Shown here piece by piece: positions 35,795-43,223 of a DNA stretch of 64,000 nt. The stretch covers positions 1 to 64,000 of the forward strand of contig JAKOVI010000064.1 in assembly GCA_029782135.1 (NCBI GenBank), in the 5' to 3' direction. The translations under genes and the position numbers were made by a program. The stretch's first letter is position 1. Each line of letters starts with the position of its first letter. The notes under the pieces were generated by a model, which did no database searches, had not been told where the DNA came from, and saw only the letters and a list, made by a program, of their open reading frames with translations. This DNA is from Bacillota bacterium (GTDB taxonomy: Bacteria > Bacillota > UBA4882 > UBA10575).

Positions 35795-37150
35795 TTACTC
35801 GATTTCTTCCCCCTTGAGTGTATAAGCCAATCCTTTCGTGATCTTAACTTTGACTTCGACGCCGGCCAGTTCGGGGCCGGGATGCTTGGGGGCAAAGAGG
35901 ACCAGTTTGTTACTGCGGGTCCGCCCGGCATAAAACTCGGGATTTTTCTCACTCGGGCCTTCAACGAGGATAGTTTCGATCCGCCCTTCCAGTCGCTGGT
36001 TGGCCTCCTTGGCCAAGCGGTTCACCACCTCGATTAAGCGGTAGAGGCGGTCCATCTTCACTTCTTCCGGGACTTGGTTCTCCATCGTCGCCGCTTTCGT
36101 CCCCACCCGCGGGGAAAAGGCAAAGGTAAAGGCGGCATCAAAGCCGACCTGCTCCACCAAGTCGAGGGTATCTTGAAAGTCCTCCTCTTCCTCACCCGGG
36201 AAACCGACGATCAAATCGGTGGTCAACGCAATCCCGGGGATCGCTGCCCGCAGCTTCTCCACCAACGATAAGTAGTGTTCGCGTGTATATTTCCGGTTCA
36301 TCGCCGCCAGGATCCGGTTGCTGCCCGCCTGGACCGGGAGGTGCAGGTGTTCGCAGATTGGCCCGCCTTCCGCCATCCGGCGGATCAGCTTGTCCGAAAG
36401 GTCCTTGGGGTGCGAAGTCTGGAAACGGATCCGGCGAATCCCCTTCACCGCACTGACCATCCCCAACAGGTCGGCAAAATCGATCCGCTCCCCCGCCGGG
36501 AAATCGAGGCCGTAACTGTTCACGTTCTGGCCCAAAAGAGTGACTTCTTTCACCCCCTGGCCGGCCAGTCCCTCAATCTCGGCGATGATCTTCTCCGGCC
36601 GCCGGCTTTGTTCGCGCCCGCGGACATACGGGACGATGCAATAAGAACAGAAGTTATTGCACCCGTAGATCACCGTCACCCACGCCCGCCAAGACTCCTC
36701 CCGGACAACCGGCAAATCTTCCTGGATCTCCCGCTCCGGTGGCAACTCGAGGATCCGGCTCTGGGTCTGCTTCACCCTGGCAATCAACTCCGGAAGCTGG
36801 TGAAGGTTGAAGGCGCCAAACAAAAGATCAATGTAGGGGAAACTTTCCCGGATCTTCTCCTGCACCGAGGGCAGTTGCGCCATGCAGCCGCCGACGCCGA
36901 TAATCAGTTCCGGGTTTTTGTCCTTTAACGGTTTTAAATTGCCCAGATGTCCGTATAAGCGGTTTTCGGCATTCTCCCGCACACAGCAGGTGTTTAAGAG
37001 TATTATATCAGCTTCCTCGGGGGTCGCCGTCCGGCGGTAGCCAATCTTCTCCAAAATGCCGGCCGCGTGTTCCGAGTCGTGAAAATTCATCTGACAACCA
37101 AAAGTTGTTAAATAGTATTTTTGCGCTATGCACTCTGCCAAGTTCATCAC
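35795..37150 (-). CDS. miaB: tRNA methylthiotransferase MiaB
   Basis: A radical-SAM enzyme that methylthiolates i6A37 of tRNA, made by MiaA. The 451-residue protein has the N-terminal cluster-binding domain (TFGCQMNFHDSE, Cys in NTCCVREN and VGGCMAQ), the radical-SAM cysteines in CNNFCSYCIVPYVRG and a C-terminal TRAM domain. The first codons are ambiguous: GTG 37150, ATG 37147, and a TTG at 37141 that has the best spacing to AAGGG. It is the first gene of miaB-mutS-mutL-miaA-hfq. Confidence 0.96.
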   Translation of the reverse strand: MMNLAECIAQKYYLTTFGCQMNFHDSEHAAGILEKIGYRRTATPEEADIILLNTCCVRENAENRLYGHLGNLKPLKDKNPELIIGVGGCMAQLPSVQEKIRESFPYIDLLFGAFNLHQLPELIARVKQTQSRILELPPEREIQEDLPVVREESWRAWVTVIYGCNNFCSYCIVPYVRGREQSRRPEKIIAEIEGLAGQGVKEVTLLGQNVNSYGLDFPAGERIDFADLLGMVSAVKGIRRIRFQTSHPKDLSDKLIRRMAEGGPICEHLHLPVQAGSNRILAAMNRKYTREHYLSLVEKLRAAIPGIALTTDLIVGFPGEEEEDFQDTLDLVEQVGFDAAFTFAFSPRVGTKAATMENQVPEEVKMDRLYRLIEVVNRLAKEANQRLEGRIETILVEGPSEKNPEFYAGRTRSNKLVLFAPKHPGPELAGVEVKVKITKGLAYTLKGEEIE

Positions 37151-37216
37151 CCTTCTATTAGGATATCGTAAAAAGAAAGATTTAGCAATTATCTTTCATG
37201 GATTGTAAAGAACGGC

Positions 37217-37246
37217 GCAAAAAAGCACCCGGATAAGGGTGCTTTT
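37217..37246 (-). terminator. Terminator of the broken lipoprotein gene
   Basis: AAAAGCACCC...GGGTGCTTTT (37221-37246) followed on the minus strand by TT and GCG. It lies 190 bases after the lipoprotein stop and 70 bases before miaB. The 190-base stretch between is AT-rich and shows no coding sequence. Confidence 0.75.
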
Positions 37247-37436
37247 CAAGAGTTTTTAATCACAAAACTGATATCAACATAGTTTGGTAAGGTTTTTAAT
37301 CTTCAGTGCAGTCTTTGCTTTTTAAGTCTTCACTTGAAGAGAGTCGGTTAATATATTTACTTATCGTTGCAAATCCTTTTGGCGAAATCTAGGTTTCTGA
37401 TCGGGATTTTCAATACTTTTATTCTGGATTAACTGT

Positions 37437-38108
37437 TTATTCTGGTCTAGTATAGGATGTTAGTTCCATACTCATTTCTATAGTTCCTGTTTCCCCTTCG
37501 AAGGTAGCTGTTATTGTTATATCTGATTTAACCGTTCCAAGATAAGGCACAATCCAGCCAGTTGCATCGATTTCTGAATCTTTTTGGCGAGCGACAAAAG
37601 CAGTGAAACTCCCAAAGGGCACCGTTGCCTCTTCCTCCCTAATTATTTCAATCCCCAAATATTTATCACCAATCTTAAGCGGAGCGACAAAGATCAAATC
37701 GTCTTCGTCATAACTAATTTTATATCCGCTCTCTGTAGTTAACATATAGTAGTAATAATTATCGCCGGAGGAATCTTTGACTTTGCCATAGTAGTTAACT
37801 AATGATGGACCTAAAGCTTCCGAAGAATAACTTTGTGTTATTTTTAGGATTTCTAACCCTGCAGGAGCAGCAGGCTCCTGGATCTTTTCAACCTCAGTTA
37901 CAAATGTACCTTCAATGGTTATCCCTTCTACTGTTTTGGTTACATTATAAGTATGACAAGCCCCGTCGGAAAAGCCAAAATAATCATCGGAGTAGCCAGG
38001 ATTCTTACTGGAATCATCACTTGGTTTCGATTTTTTACAACCAGGCAAGATAAGCAAACAGACTATGATCTACAATAACACAAATGTTATTTTAGTAAAT
38101 TTACGCAT
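37437..38108 (-). pseudogene. Lipoprotein gene with an in-frame amber codon in its signal peptide
   Basis: An AAGGAG and ATG at 38108 begin MRKFTKITFVLL, then a TAG at 38072-38070, then IIVCLLILPGCKKSKPSDD in the same frame. Together these form one typical lipoprotein signal peptide with lipobox LPGC, interrupted by a stop at codon 13. Downstream the frame is open for 206 codons, giving a beta-rich extracellular domain with YYGKVKDSSGDNYYYYML and a C-terminal ELTSYTRPE. One base change (for example TTG to TAG) explains it. A TTG further down could restart translation but would lose most of the signal peptide. The family is unknown. Base use is clearly more AT-rich than in the flanking genes. 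Confidence 0.75.
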
Positions 38109-38334
38109 TAAAAAACTCCTTTCTTAATAAATATAATCAAAATATTGATTGAGAATATATTCTACAACTATATTATTTTTCCCTTTTTTATGTAGCCCTT
38201 ATTGTGACAACGCAAGGTATTATTTTATCAAAAATATACGTAAAAAACGCAAAGCACCATTAAAACTTAAACCTAAGGCAGGGTTACCGTTCGGCAAATC
38301 GGAACCGGTTCCATACATCTACTCTCGAACGTTA

Positions 38335-38353
38335 AAAGGCCCCGGAGGGCCTT
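38335..38353 (-). terminator. Terminator of the SASP gene
   Basis: AAAGGCCC-TCC-GGGGCCTTT form on the minus strand followed by TAACG; the stem is GC-rich but the T run is short (TTTT). Confidence 0.65.
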
Positions 38354-38369
38354 TGCAAAACAGAGCGGA

Positions 38370-38579
38370 TTACTCTTTCCCTTCTTCGTTGAGTACTTCT
38401 TTCCCTTTTTCGACCAGCTTTTTGACCATATTGCCGCCAATCTTCCCGGCTTCCCTGACCGTCAATTCATCGCCGCCTTGGGAAAGGTCATCGTCGAGTC
38501 CCAATTGATCCGCCACTTCCCATTTCAACTTATCGAGCTGCGTCTTTTTCTTGTTCTCCGCCCGCTTTCTTTTCGCCAC
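38370..38579 (-). CDS. Alpha/beta-type small acid-soluble spore protein
   Basis: A 69-residue SASP, SspF-like. These proteins coat forespore DNA and protect it from UV and chemicals. The conserved LDKLKWEVADQLGLDDD and LTVREAGKIGGNMVKKLVE segments are present; the former includes the region cut by the GPR protease during germination. The start is a GTG at 38579 behind GGAGGTGGAAAA. The N-terminus is unusually basic (MAKRKRAENKKK). Expected regulation is by sigma-G in the forespore, but I could not find a clear sigma-G promoter. Confidence 0.9.
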   Translation of the reverse strand: MAKRKRAENKKKTQLDKLKWEVADQLGLDDDLSQGGDELTVREAGKIGGNMVKKLVEKGKEVLNEEGKE

Positions 38580-38811
38580 TTTTCCACCTCCATTTGAATT
38601 TATATTCGAAAAAGAGCCGCGATAAGCTTATCAGTCCGTTCTCTTTTTTCCCGGCTGTTGCTCACCCTCTCCCCCAGTCCAGGCAAAGACGGAAGGAAGA
38701 CCGGATTATTCTTTCAGAGTTTATATATCCCCCAAACCGGGCAGAAAAAATCCTTAAATTGAAAAACAAACTAGCCGGGCGGCCGCCGGCGGAAAAGCGG
38801 GAAACAGGCAT

Positions 38812-38837
38812 AAAAAAAACCGGCAGCGCCGGTTTTT
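38812..38837 (-). terminator. Terminator of cotJABC
   Basis: AAAAACCGGC-GCT-GCCGGTTTTTTTT on the minus strand; it overlaps the cotJC stop codon by two bases. Confidence 0.88.
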
Positions 38838-39408
38838 AAAAGTATTTTTTGGTATCCAGATATTCCTGGACGATCTGGAGCGTCTCCCCGAACCGTTGGA
38901 AGTGGACGATCTCCCGTTCCCGTAGAAACTTAAGCGTATCGTTTAAATCGGGATCGTCGGACAGGTCGATGAGCCAGTCGTAGGTCGCCCGCGCCTTTTC
39001 CTCCGCCGCCATATCCTCATGGAGATCGGCAACCGGGTCGCCTTTGGCCATAATGTAGGTAGCTGTCCAGGGTACACCGCTGCCGTTCACGTAATAAACG
39101 GCTTTATCATGGTCGGCATAATAACCGCCAAGGTCGACCTGTTTAAGCTCCTCCACGGAGGCGCCGTCCATTAATTTATATACTAAAGTAGCGATGATTT
39201 CGAGGTGGGCCAGTTCTTCCGTCCCGATATCCGTTAAAATCCCTTTAGCTTGGGGAGTAGGCATCGTATAACGTTGGGTCAGGTAACGCAGCGCCGCCGA
39301 CAGTTCTCCATCCGGCCCGCCGTACTGGGTGATCAAATATTTCGCCATTTTCACATTTGCCCTGCCGACCTTCGCCGGATATTGCAACTTCTTCTCATAT
39401 ATCCACAT
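38836..39408 (-). CDS. cotJC: Spore coat protein CotJC, manganese catalase family
   Basis: CotJC belongs to the dimanganese catalase family and lies in the spore coat. The 190-residue protein begins MWIYEKKLQYPAKV and keeps the ferritin-like helices with the metal ligands (ELSAALRYLTQRY, GTEELAHLEIIATLVY, AAEEKARATYDWL, EIVHFQRF). The ATG at 39408 has AGGAGG nine bases upstream. It is 13 bases downstream of cotJB. Retained Glu and His ligands suggest catalase activity may persist. Confidence 0.95.
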   Translation of the reverse strand: MWIYEKKLQYPAKVGRANVKMAKYLITQYGGPDGELSAALRYLTQRYTMPTPQAKGILTDIGTEELAHLEIIATLVYKLMDGASVEELKQVDLGGYYADHDKAVYYVNGSGVPWTATYIMAKGDPVADLHEDMAAEEKARATYDWLIDLSDDPDLNDTLKFLREREIVHFQRFGETLQIVQEYLDTKKYF

Positions 39409-39421
39409 TCCGCCATACCTC

Positions 39422-39676
39422 CTATTCGTAACAGATTTCCCACGGCCACGGCTCATTAATCCATTGCCAGGGATAAGCGCTGGGTTCTCCCCAAGTGAGC
39501 GGGCCATAGCGTTGCTGGTACTGCTGCTTTAAAACTTCCAACTGATGCACCATCGAATTGTATTCCATTAATGCCTTTTGGTCCGTCGGATGCGTATCAA
39601 GGTAAAGATGCAGTTCCAAGACCGTGAACTGGACGGCCATCAATTCTTTGAGCATATTCAGCTGTTCCCTGTTCAT
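39422..39676 (-). CDS. cotJB: Spore coat protein CotJB
   Basis: An 84-residue coat protein of the CotJB family. After a helical N-terminus (MNREQLNMLKELMAVQF) comes the conserved LYLDTHPTDQKALMEYN and a Trp/Tyr/Pro-rich C-terminus (PWQWINEPWPWEICYE). The ATG at 39676 follows GGAGGCAGGGAGG. It overlaps no neighbour; cotJA ends 15 bases upstream. Confidence 0.93.
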   Translation of the reverse strand: MNREQLNMLKELMAVQFTVLELHLYLDTHPTDQKALMEYNSMVHQLEVLKQQYQQRYGPLTWGEPSAYPWQWINEPWPWEICYE

Positions 39677-39690
39677 CCTCCCTGCCTCCT

Positions 39691-39837
39691 TCAACGTTTA
39701 TGTCTCCGGTACGGAAAGTATAATTCGGGGAAGATCGTCCCCTTCATTAACCCTTCCATCGGGTCGAGCCGTTTGCTGAAGATTTGGAATGGAACATAGG
39801 CTCTGGCCAAACGCATACGTTCATTTGCCGCAAACAA
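39691..39837 (-). CDS. cotJA: Spore coat protein CotJA
   Basis: A 48-residue frame ending with YVPFQIFSKRLDPMEGLMKG and TIFPELYFPYRRHKR, the recognisable CotJA pattern (YVPFQ, P-EGL, GT-FPEL). The start is probably the TTG at 39837, six bases after AGGAGGG; an ATG at 39816 is inside the conserved part. With cotJB and cotJC it completes the cotJABC operon. Sigma-E control is known for this operon elsewhere; the upstream sequence has a GTATACAG near 39885 but no convincing -35. Confidence 0.85.
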   Translation of the reverse strand: MFAANERMRLARAYVPFQIFSKRLDPMEGLMKGTIFPELYFPYRRHKR

Positions 39838-40030
39838 AGCAAACCCTCCTCTGACGTTTTAACAGGCAATCCGAGGTTCGTCCCTGTATACTTATATCCT
39901 ATTCCCGACCTGTCCGGAAAGAGCCCCTTCCGCCAACAAAGTGCTTCTGTCCTACTCGCCGGCCTCCGGCACATTAACCGGAATCAAGATTTTTCCGCTG
40001 AAATGTGTACTCTCCCGAAAAAAACAGAAA

Positions 40031-40138
40031 GGCTTTTGCCCCTGAAGGGCAAAAGCCTTAAAATACTTTAAATAGCCGGCTTTTCAGGCAAAACCCGGAA
40101 TGAAGAAGACGTTTCCTTTCTCCAAGGAGAAAAGGAAA
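40031..40138. other. Two hairpins in the cotJ - 63-residue gene intergenic region
   Basis: GGCTTTTGCCC pairs perfectly with GGGCAAAAGCC (40031-40041 with 40047-40057) and TTTCCTTTCTCC pairs with GGAGAAAAGGAAA with one bulge (40112-40138). The first ends in TTTCTGTTTTTT on the minus strand. No minus-strand gene lies upstream of it within reach. The 395-base gap 39838-40232 otherwise holds nothing recognisable. Confidence 0.5.
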
Positions 40139-40195
40139 TAATTGTTATTCCGGTAAGCTTCGTGGGATTACTGTAAATTTATGGAAAGGGATTTT

Positions 40196-40226
40196 CACCT
40201 CCGTGTGGAAAGTCTTTCCCGAGGTG
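40196..40226 (+). promoter_or_regulatory. Leader hairpin that hides the ribosome binding site of the 63-residue gene
   Basis: CACCTC (40196-40201) pairs with GAGGTG (40221-40226) and GGAAA pairs with TTTCC inside. The GAGGTG is the ribosome binding site of the small gene starting at 40233, so folding would block it. Confidence 0.45.
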
Positions 40227-40232
40227 ATTTAA

Positions 40233-40424
40233 ATGTCCCGTCATCGTAAACACCGGCATTTCCAGTACACATTCAACTTCCGTACGGAGCTGATTGGCGA
40301 GTTCTGTACCAATAAGGAATTAAGCTTGCTCGAAGAGATGTGGCGCAAAACTTTCTGCGCACCGCGGAAACGGGTAGTCAAGGATGCTTTTTGGACCAAT
40401 TTAGTCAACTATGCCTTCATTTAG
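40233..40424 (+). CDS. Possible small basic protein
   Basis: A 63-residue frame, MSRHRKHRHFQYTFNFRTEL at the start, very basic at the N-terminus, then an acidic helix (KELSLLEEMWRK) and VVKDAFWTNLVNYAFI at the end. The ATG has GAGGTG six bases upstream. It ends overlapping the 3' end of ccdA by 8 bases, convergently. No family recognised. The good ribosome binding site and balanced composition make it more likely than not to be real. Confidence 0.5.
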   Translation: MSRHRKHRHFQYTFNFRTELIGEFCTNKELSLLEEMWRKTFCAPRKRVVKDAFWTNLVNYAFI

Positions 40425-41172
40425 CAGGCGGTAACAAGATCTCTTCCAAAGAGCGACCACCCAGGATTTTATTTAAATAGAGTGTGAGCAGCGAAAAGCG
40501 GTCGGTAAAGAGCAATAGGCCCACGCCGACCAGCAGCAGTCCGGAGAGCCAGTTGATAAACTTTGTGTAGGGAAAAAGCCGTCTATACCATCCGTAAAAC
40601 CGGTTAAAGGCCAGTGCCATTAAGAAGAAGGGCAGGGCGAGCCCCAACGAGTAAACCAGGAGGAGGAGCGCTCCTGTTTTCACCTGCCCATAAGAACCGG
40701 CAAGGGTAAGGATCATTCCCAAAATCGGCCCCACACAAGGGGTCCAGCCAAAAGCAAAGGTCACACCGGTCATCAACCACCCGAAGGCCCCGGTGAGCGG
40801 TTGCTTGAGATGAAAACGGAACTCTTGTTGCAAAGCGAAAAGGCGGAAAACTCCCCATTGGTTTAAACCGAGAAAAACCAGGAATAAACCGCCAACCTTT
40901 AAAAAGAGACCCCGCCACCGGGCAACCAGGTGTCCGAGTGTGGAAAAGACCGTCCCCAAAAGCACAAAAACCAAGGTAAATCCCAGAATAAAGAGGGCTG
41001 ACGCCAGGATCATTCTTTGGGCGTCCCTTTTTTCTTCTTCCTCCCCAGCTGCCGGGACCGTTCCGGTCAGGACGGCAAGATACCCGGGGGCAATTGCCAA
41101 GACACACGGTGAGAAAAAGGAGAGAAGGCCAGCCAGAAAAGCAATGACCAGGCTGGGGGTTTCCATGCGCAT
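40417..41172 (-). CDS. ccdA: CcdA-type membrane thiol-disulfide carrier
   Basis: CcdA moves reducing equivalents from cytoplasmic thioredoxin across the membrane to outer thioredoxin-like proteins. The 251-residue protein has six hydrophobic segments and the two conserved cysteines: SFFSPCVLAIAPGYL (about 19-33) and FGWTPCVGPILGMILTLA (about 140-157). It lies about 60 bases downstream of the thioredoxin-like gene and is certainly its partner. The C-terminus after residue 215 is less conserved. Confidence 0.9.
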   Translation of the reverse strand: MRMETPSLVIAFLAGLLSFFSPCVLAIAPGYLAVLTGTVPAAGEEEEKRDAQRMILASALFILGFTLVFVLLGTVFSTLGHLVARWRGLFLKVGGLFLVFLGLNQWGVFRLFALQQEFRFHLKQPLTGAFGWLMTGVTFAFGWTPCVGPILGMILTLAGSYGQVKTGALLLLVYSLGLALPFFLMALAFNRFYGWYRRLFPYTKFINWLSGLLLVGVGLLLFTDRFSLLTLYLNKILGGRSLEEILLPPAK

Positions 41173-41230
41173 TCCCCTTTCACGCGGTTTACTCTCCGCA
41201 CCACGGAAGAGCTCTTTACCTGCAAAAAGC

Positions 41231-41767
41231 TCACAAAAGTTTTTCCAGGCGCTCCTTTAGTCTTTGGTAGGTCGTCATGCCAACGATAATCTCCTGAATG
41301 TGGCCGGTGGGGCCAATGATCACCGTCGTCGGAATCCCCCTCACCCCATACTGCGTCGCCACTTTCCACTCCGTATCCAACAGGATGGGGAACTCCATCT
41401 TCGCCTGCTCGACAAAGGTTTTGATGCTTTCCGGTTTACTTTCATCCCAGGTATTCACGGCGAGAATCTCCAGACCCTTCCCCCGGTATTCCTGGTAGAT
41501 CCGGTTAAACTCCGGGATTTCCACCCGGCACGGACCGCACCAGGTTGCCCAGAAATTCACCAGGGTGACCCGGTTTTTGGGGTAAACGGCTTTTAACTCA
41601 ACCATCCGCCCTGATAAATCCGGGAGCCGGAAATTCGGGGAAATTTTCCCGACCCGCGGTTCTTCCGGTTCATCCTGACCGTTCGTGAAAAAGGTAAACC
41701 CAACAAACGCCAAGACGACGATAAGCAAGACGAGGAACAGGATCCTTTTCCGTTGCAGAAGCTGCAC
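41231..41767 (-). CDS. Membrane-anchored TlpA/ResA-like thioredoxin
   Basis: A 178-residue extracytoplasmic thiol-disulfide oxidoreductase. The N-terminal hydrophobic anchor (ILFLVLLIVVLAFVGFTFF) is followed by a linker and the thioredoxin-like domain with active site WATWCGPCRVEIPEF; the cis-Pro region is GIPTTVIIGP. ResA-type proteins reduce apocytochrome c or sporulation proteins. The chosen start is a GTG at 41767 behind AAAGGAGGGAAG; the frame is open 23 codons further but those run through the promoter. A consensus promoter and an 18-bp operator lie directly upstream. Confidence 0.88.
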   Translation of the reverse strand: MQLLQRKRILFLVLLIVVLAFVGFTFFTNGQDEPEEPRVGKISPNFRLPDLSGRMVELKAVYPKNRVTLVNFWATWCGPCRVEIPEFNRIYQEYRGKGLEILAVNTWDESKPESIKTFVEQAKMEFPILLDTEWKVATQYGVRGIPTTVIIGPTGHIQEIIVGMTTYQRLKERLEKLL

Positions 41768-41784
41768 CTTACTTCCCTCCTTTA

Positions 41785-41802
41785 TATACCCTACTGGGTA
41801 TA
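41785..41802 (-). promoter_or_regulatory. CsoR/CstR-like operator
   Basis: A perfect inverted repeat, TATACCC-AGTA-GGGTATA on the minus strand, touches the -10 of the promoter and covers the expected start point. This is the form of operators bound by DUF156 repressors (copper CsoR, persulfide CstR). No such repressor gene is in the window. Confidence 0.65.
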
Positions 41803-41830
41803 CTATACTATGCGCCCGGGGTTTTGTCAA
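41802..41830 (-). promoter_or_regulatory. Consensus sigma-A promoter of the thioredoxin-like/ccdA operon
   Basis: TTGACA (41830-41825), 17 bases, TATAGT (41807-41802) on the minus strand. Confidence 0.85.
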
Positions 41831-41907
41831 TAGCACTCTCCCGAAAACGGAAACATATTTATATCACGACTAGGCTTAAATCATCCTGTGCGCAAGGAGG
41901 AGTACTA

Positions 41908-43005
41908 TTGAGCAGCAAAACGGAACGGGTCAGGCATTTTTTCGCCGGTGGCAACACCGGTGAAGGTTTCTATTCATTCTATGATCAGATCATGGGCCCT
42001 GATGCGCGCCGCCTTTACCTTCTGAAAGGCGGTCCGGGAACAGGGAAATCAACCTTTATGCGTGAAGTTGCCCAAGTCATGTTGGCTCATGGTTTTGAGC
42101 TGGAGTTTTTTCACTGTTCTTCCGATCCCAATTCCCTCGACGGGGTGGCAATCCCGGCCTTGAAAGCCGGTTTGATTGACGGCACCGCACCCCATATTAT
42201 GGATCCGGTCCACCCGGGAGTGGTTGATCAGATCATCAATCTCGGCGCCTATTGGGATGAAACCCCTTTAACAGCAGCCAAAGAAAAGATCCTGGAGACC
42301 GCCGCCAAGAAAAAATCCTGTTTTGAACGGGCTTATGTTTATCTGGCCGCAGCCAAAGGGGTTTATCAGCATTGGGAAGCCACCAACCGCACCCGTTTGG
42401 CCGGTGAGTCCTGGTTACCAGTCTACTTCAGGCTGAAGGAAGAGATCTTTGCGCAGCATCGGCCGAGCGGAAAACCGGGCACCCTCCGCCACCTTTTTGC
42501 CAGCGCGATCACCCCGGAAGGACCGGTCAATTTCCTGGAATCAATCTGCGCCGGCGCCGGCAAAATCTATGCTTTGGACGGACCGCCGGGCTCCGGGCAG
42601 AGTTTTATCCTGGAACGCCTGGTCGCCACCACCCTGGAATACGGACTCGCCGCCGAAGTCTACCATTGTGCTTTAGATCCCAGACGGATTGAACACTTAT
42701 ACCTGCCAAAGCTCAAAATCGCCGTTGTGAGTTCCCACTGGCCCCATCAGTTCTGCCCCGAACAAAACGGGGAGCGGATTGAGACGGCGGGTTTTGTCAA
42801 CCAGTACAGCCCGTTAAGCCAGGAAACGGTCAAAGAAGCCCGCCTGGTCTACCTCGACCTGTTGGAGCGGAGTATGAATTGGCTGCGCAAAGCGAAAACA
42901 CTCCATACCGAACTGGAAAAATACTATACCGCCTGTATGGATTGGCAACAGATCACAGCGTTGAAGGAAGATGTGATCAGCGACCTTTTAAGAATTTCTC
43001 AATAA
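41908..43005 (+). CDS. ATPase with two P-loops (PRK06851-like)
   Basis: A 365-residue protein made of two similar P-loop halves. The first has a canonical Walker A, GGPGTGKS (41-48), followed by FFHCSSDPNSLDGVAIP; the second has GPPGSGQS (225-232), in which the essential Lys is Gln (Gln231), followed by YHCALDPRRIEHLYLPK. Each half thus repeats a Walker A, a YHC/FHC strand and a D-P motif. I recognise the PRK06851 family of endospore-forming and related Firmicutes, whose role is unknown. The start is a TTG at 41908 behind AAGGAGGAG. It diverges from the ccdA operon. Confidence 0.8.
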   Translation: MSSKTERVRHFFAGGNTGEGFYSFYDQIMGPDARRLYLLKGGPGTGKSTFMREVAQVMLAHGFELEFFHCSSDPNSLDGVAIPALKAGLIDGTAPHIMDPVHPGVVDQIINLGAYWDETPLTAAKEKILETAAKKKSCFERAYVYLAAAKGVYQHWEATNRTRLAGESWLPVYFRLKEEIFAQHRPSGKPGTLRHLFASAITPEGPVNFLESICAGAGKIYALDGPPGSGQSFILERLVATTLEYGLAAEVYHCALDPRRIEHLYLPKLKIAVVSSHWPHQFCPEQNGERIETAGFVNQYSPLSQETVKEARLVYLDLLERSMNWLRKAKTLHTELEKYYTACMDWQQITALKEDVISDLLRISQ

Positions 43006-43223
43006 GAATGCTTCTCCGGTGAGGGCGAAAAGAGCCAAGCCCGGGTTCTTCTTGGCCAAGCCTGTAAGGAAAAGACTTTCACGCGCGGTTAAAAATTTCC
43101 TGACCACGTTCGCGGGTTAAATGGAAGTTAATAGCAGGAGTTGTCCGGTTGTTCACGAATAATAAATGAAGCATTTTCGCTCTTATAATTATTGATCATC
43201 AAAAAACGAGGTGTAATCGGAAA

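Noticed and set aside
37217-37246. Hairpin before miaB as a regulatory element
   Set aside because: The U run is on the miaB strand, but it directly ends the upstream AT-rich unit and no aptamer-like sequence surrounds it.
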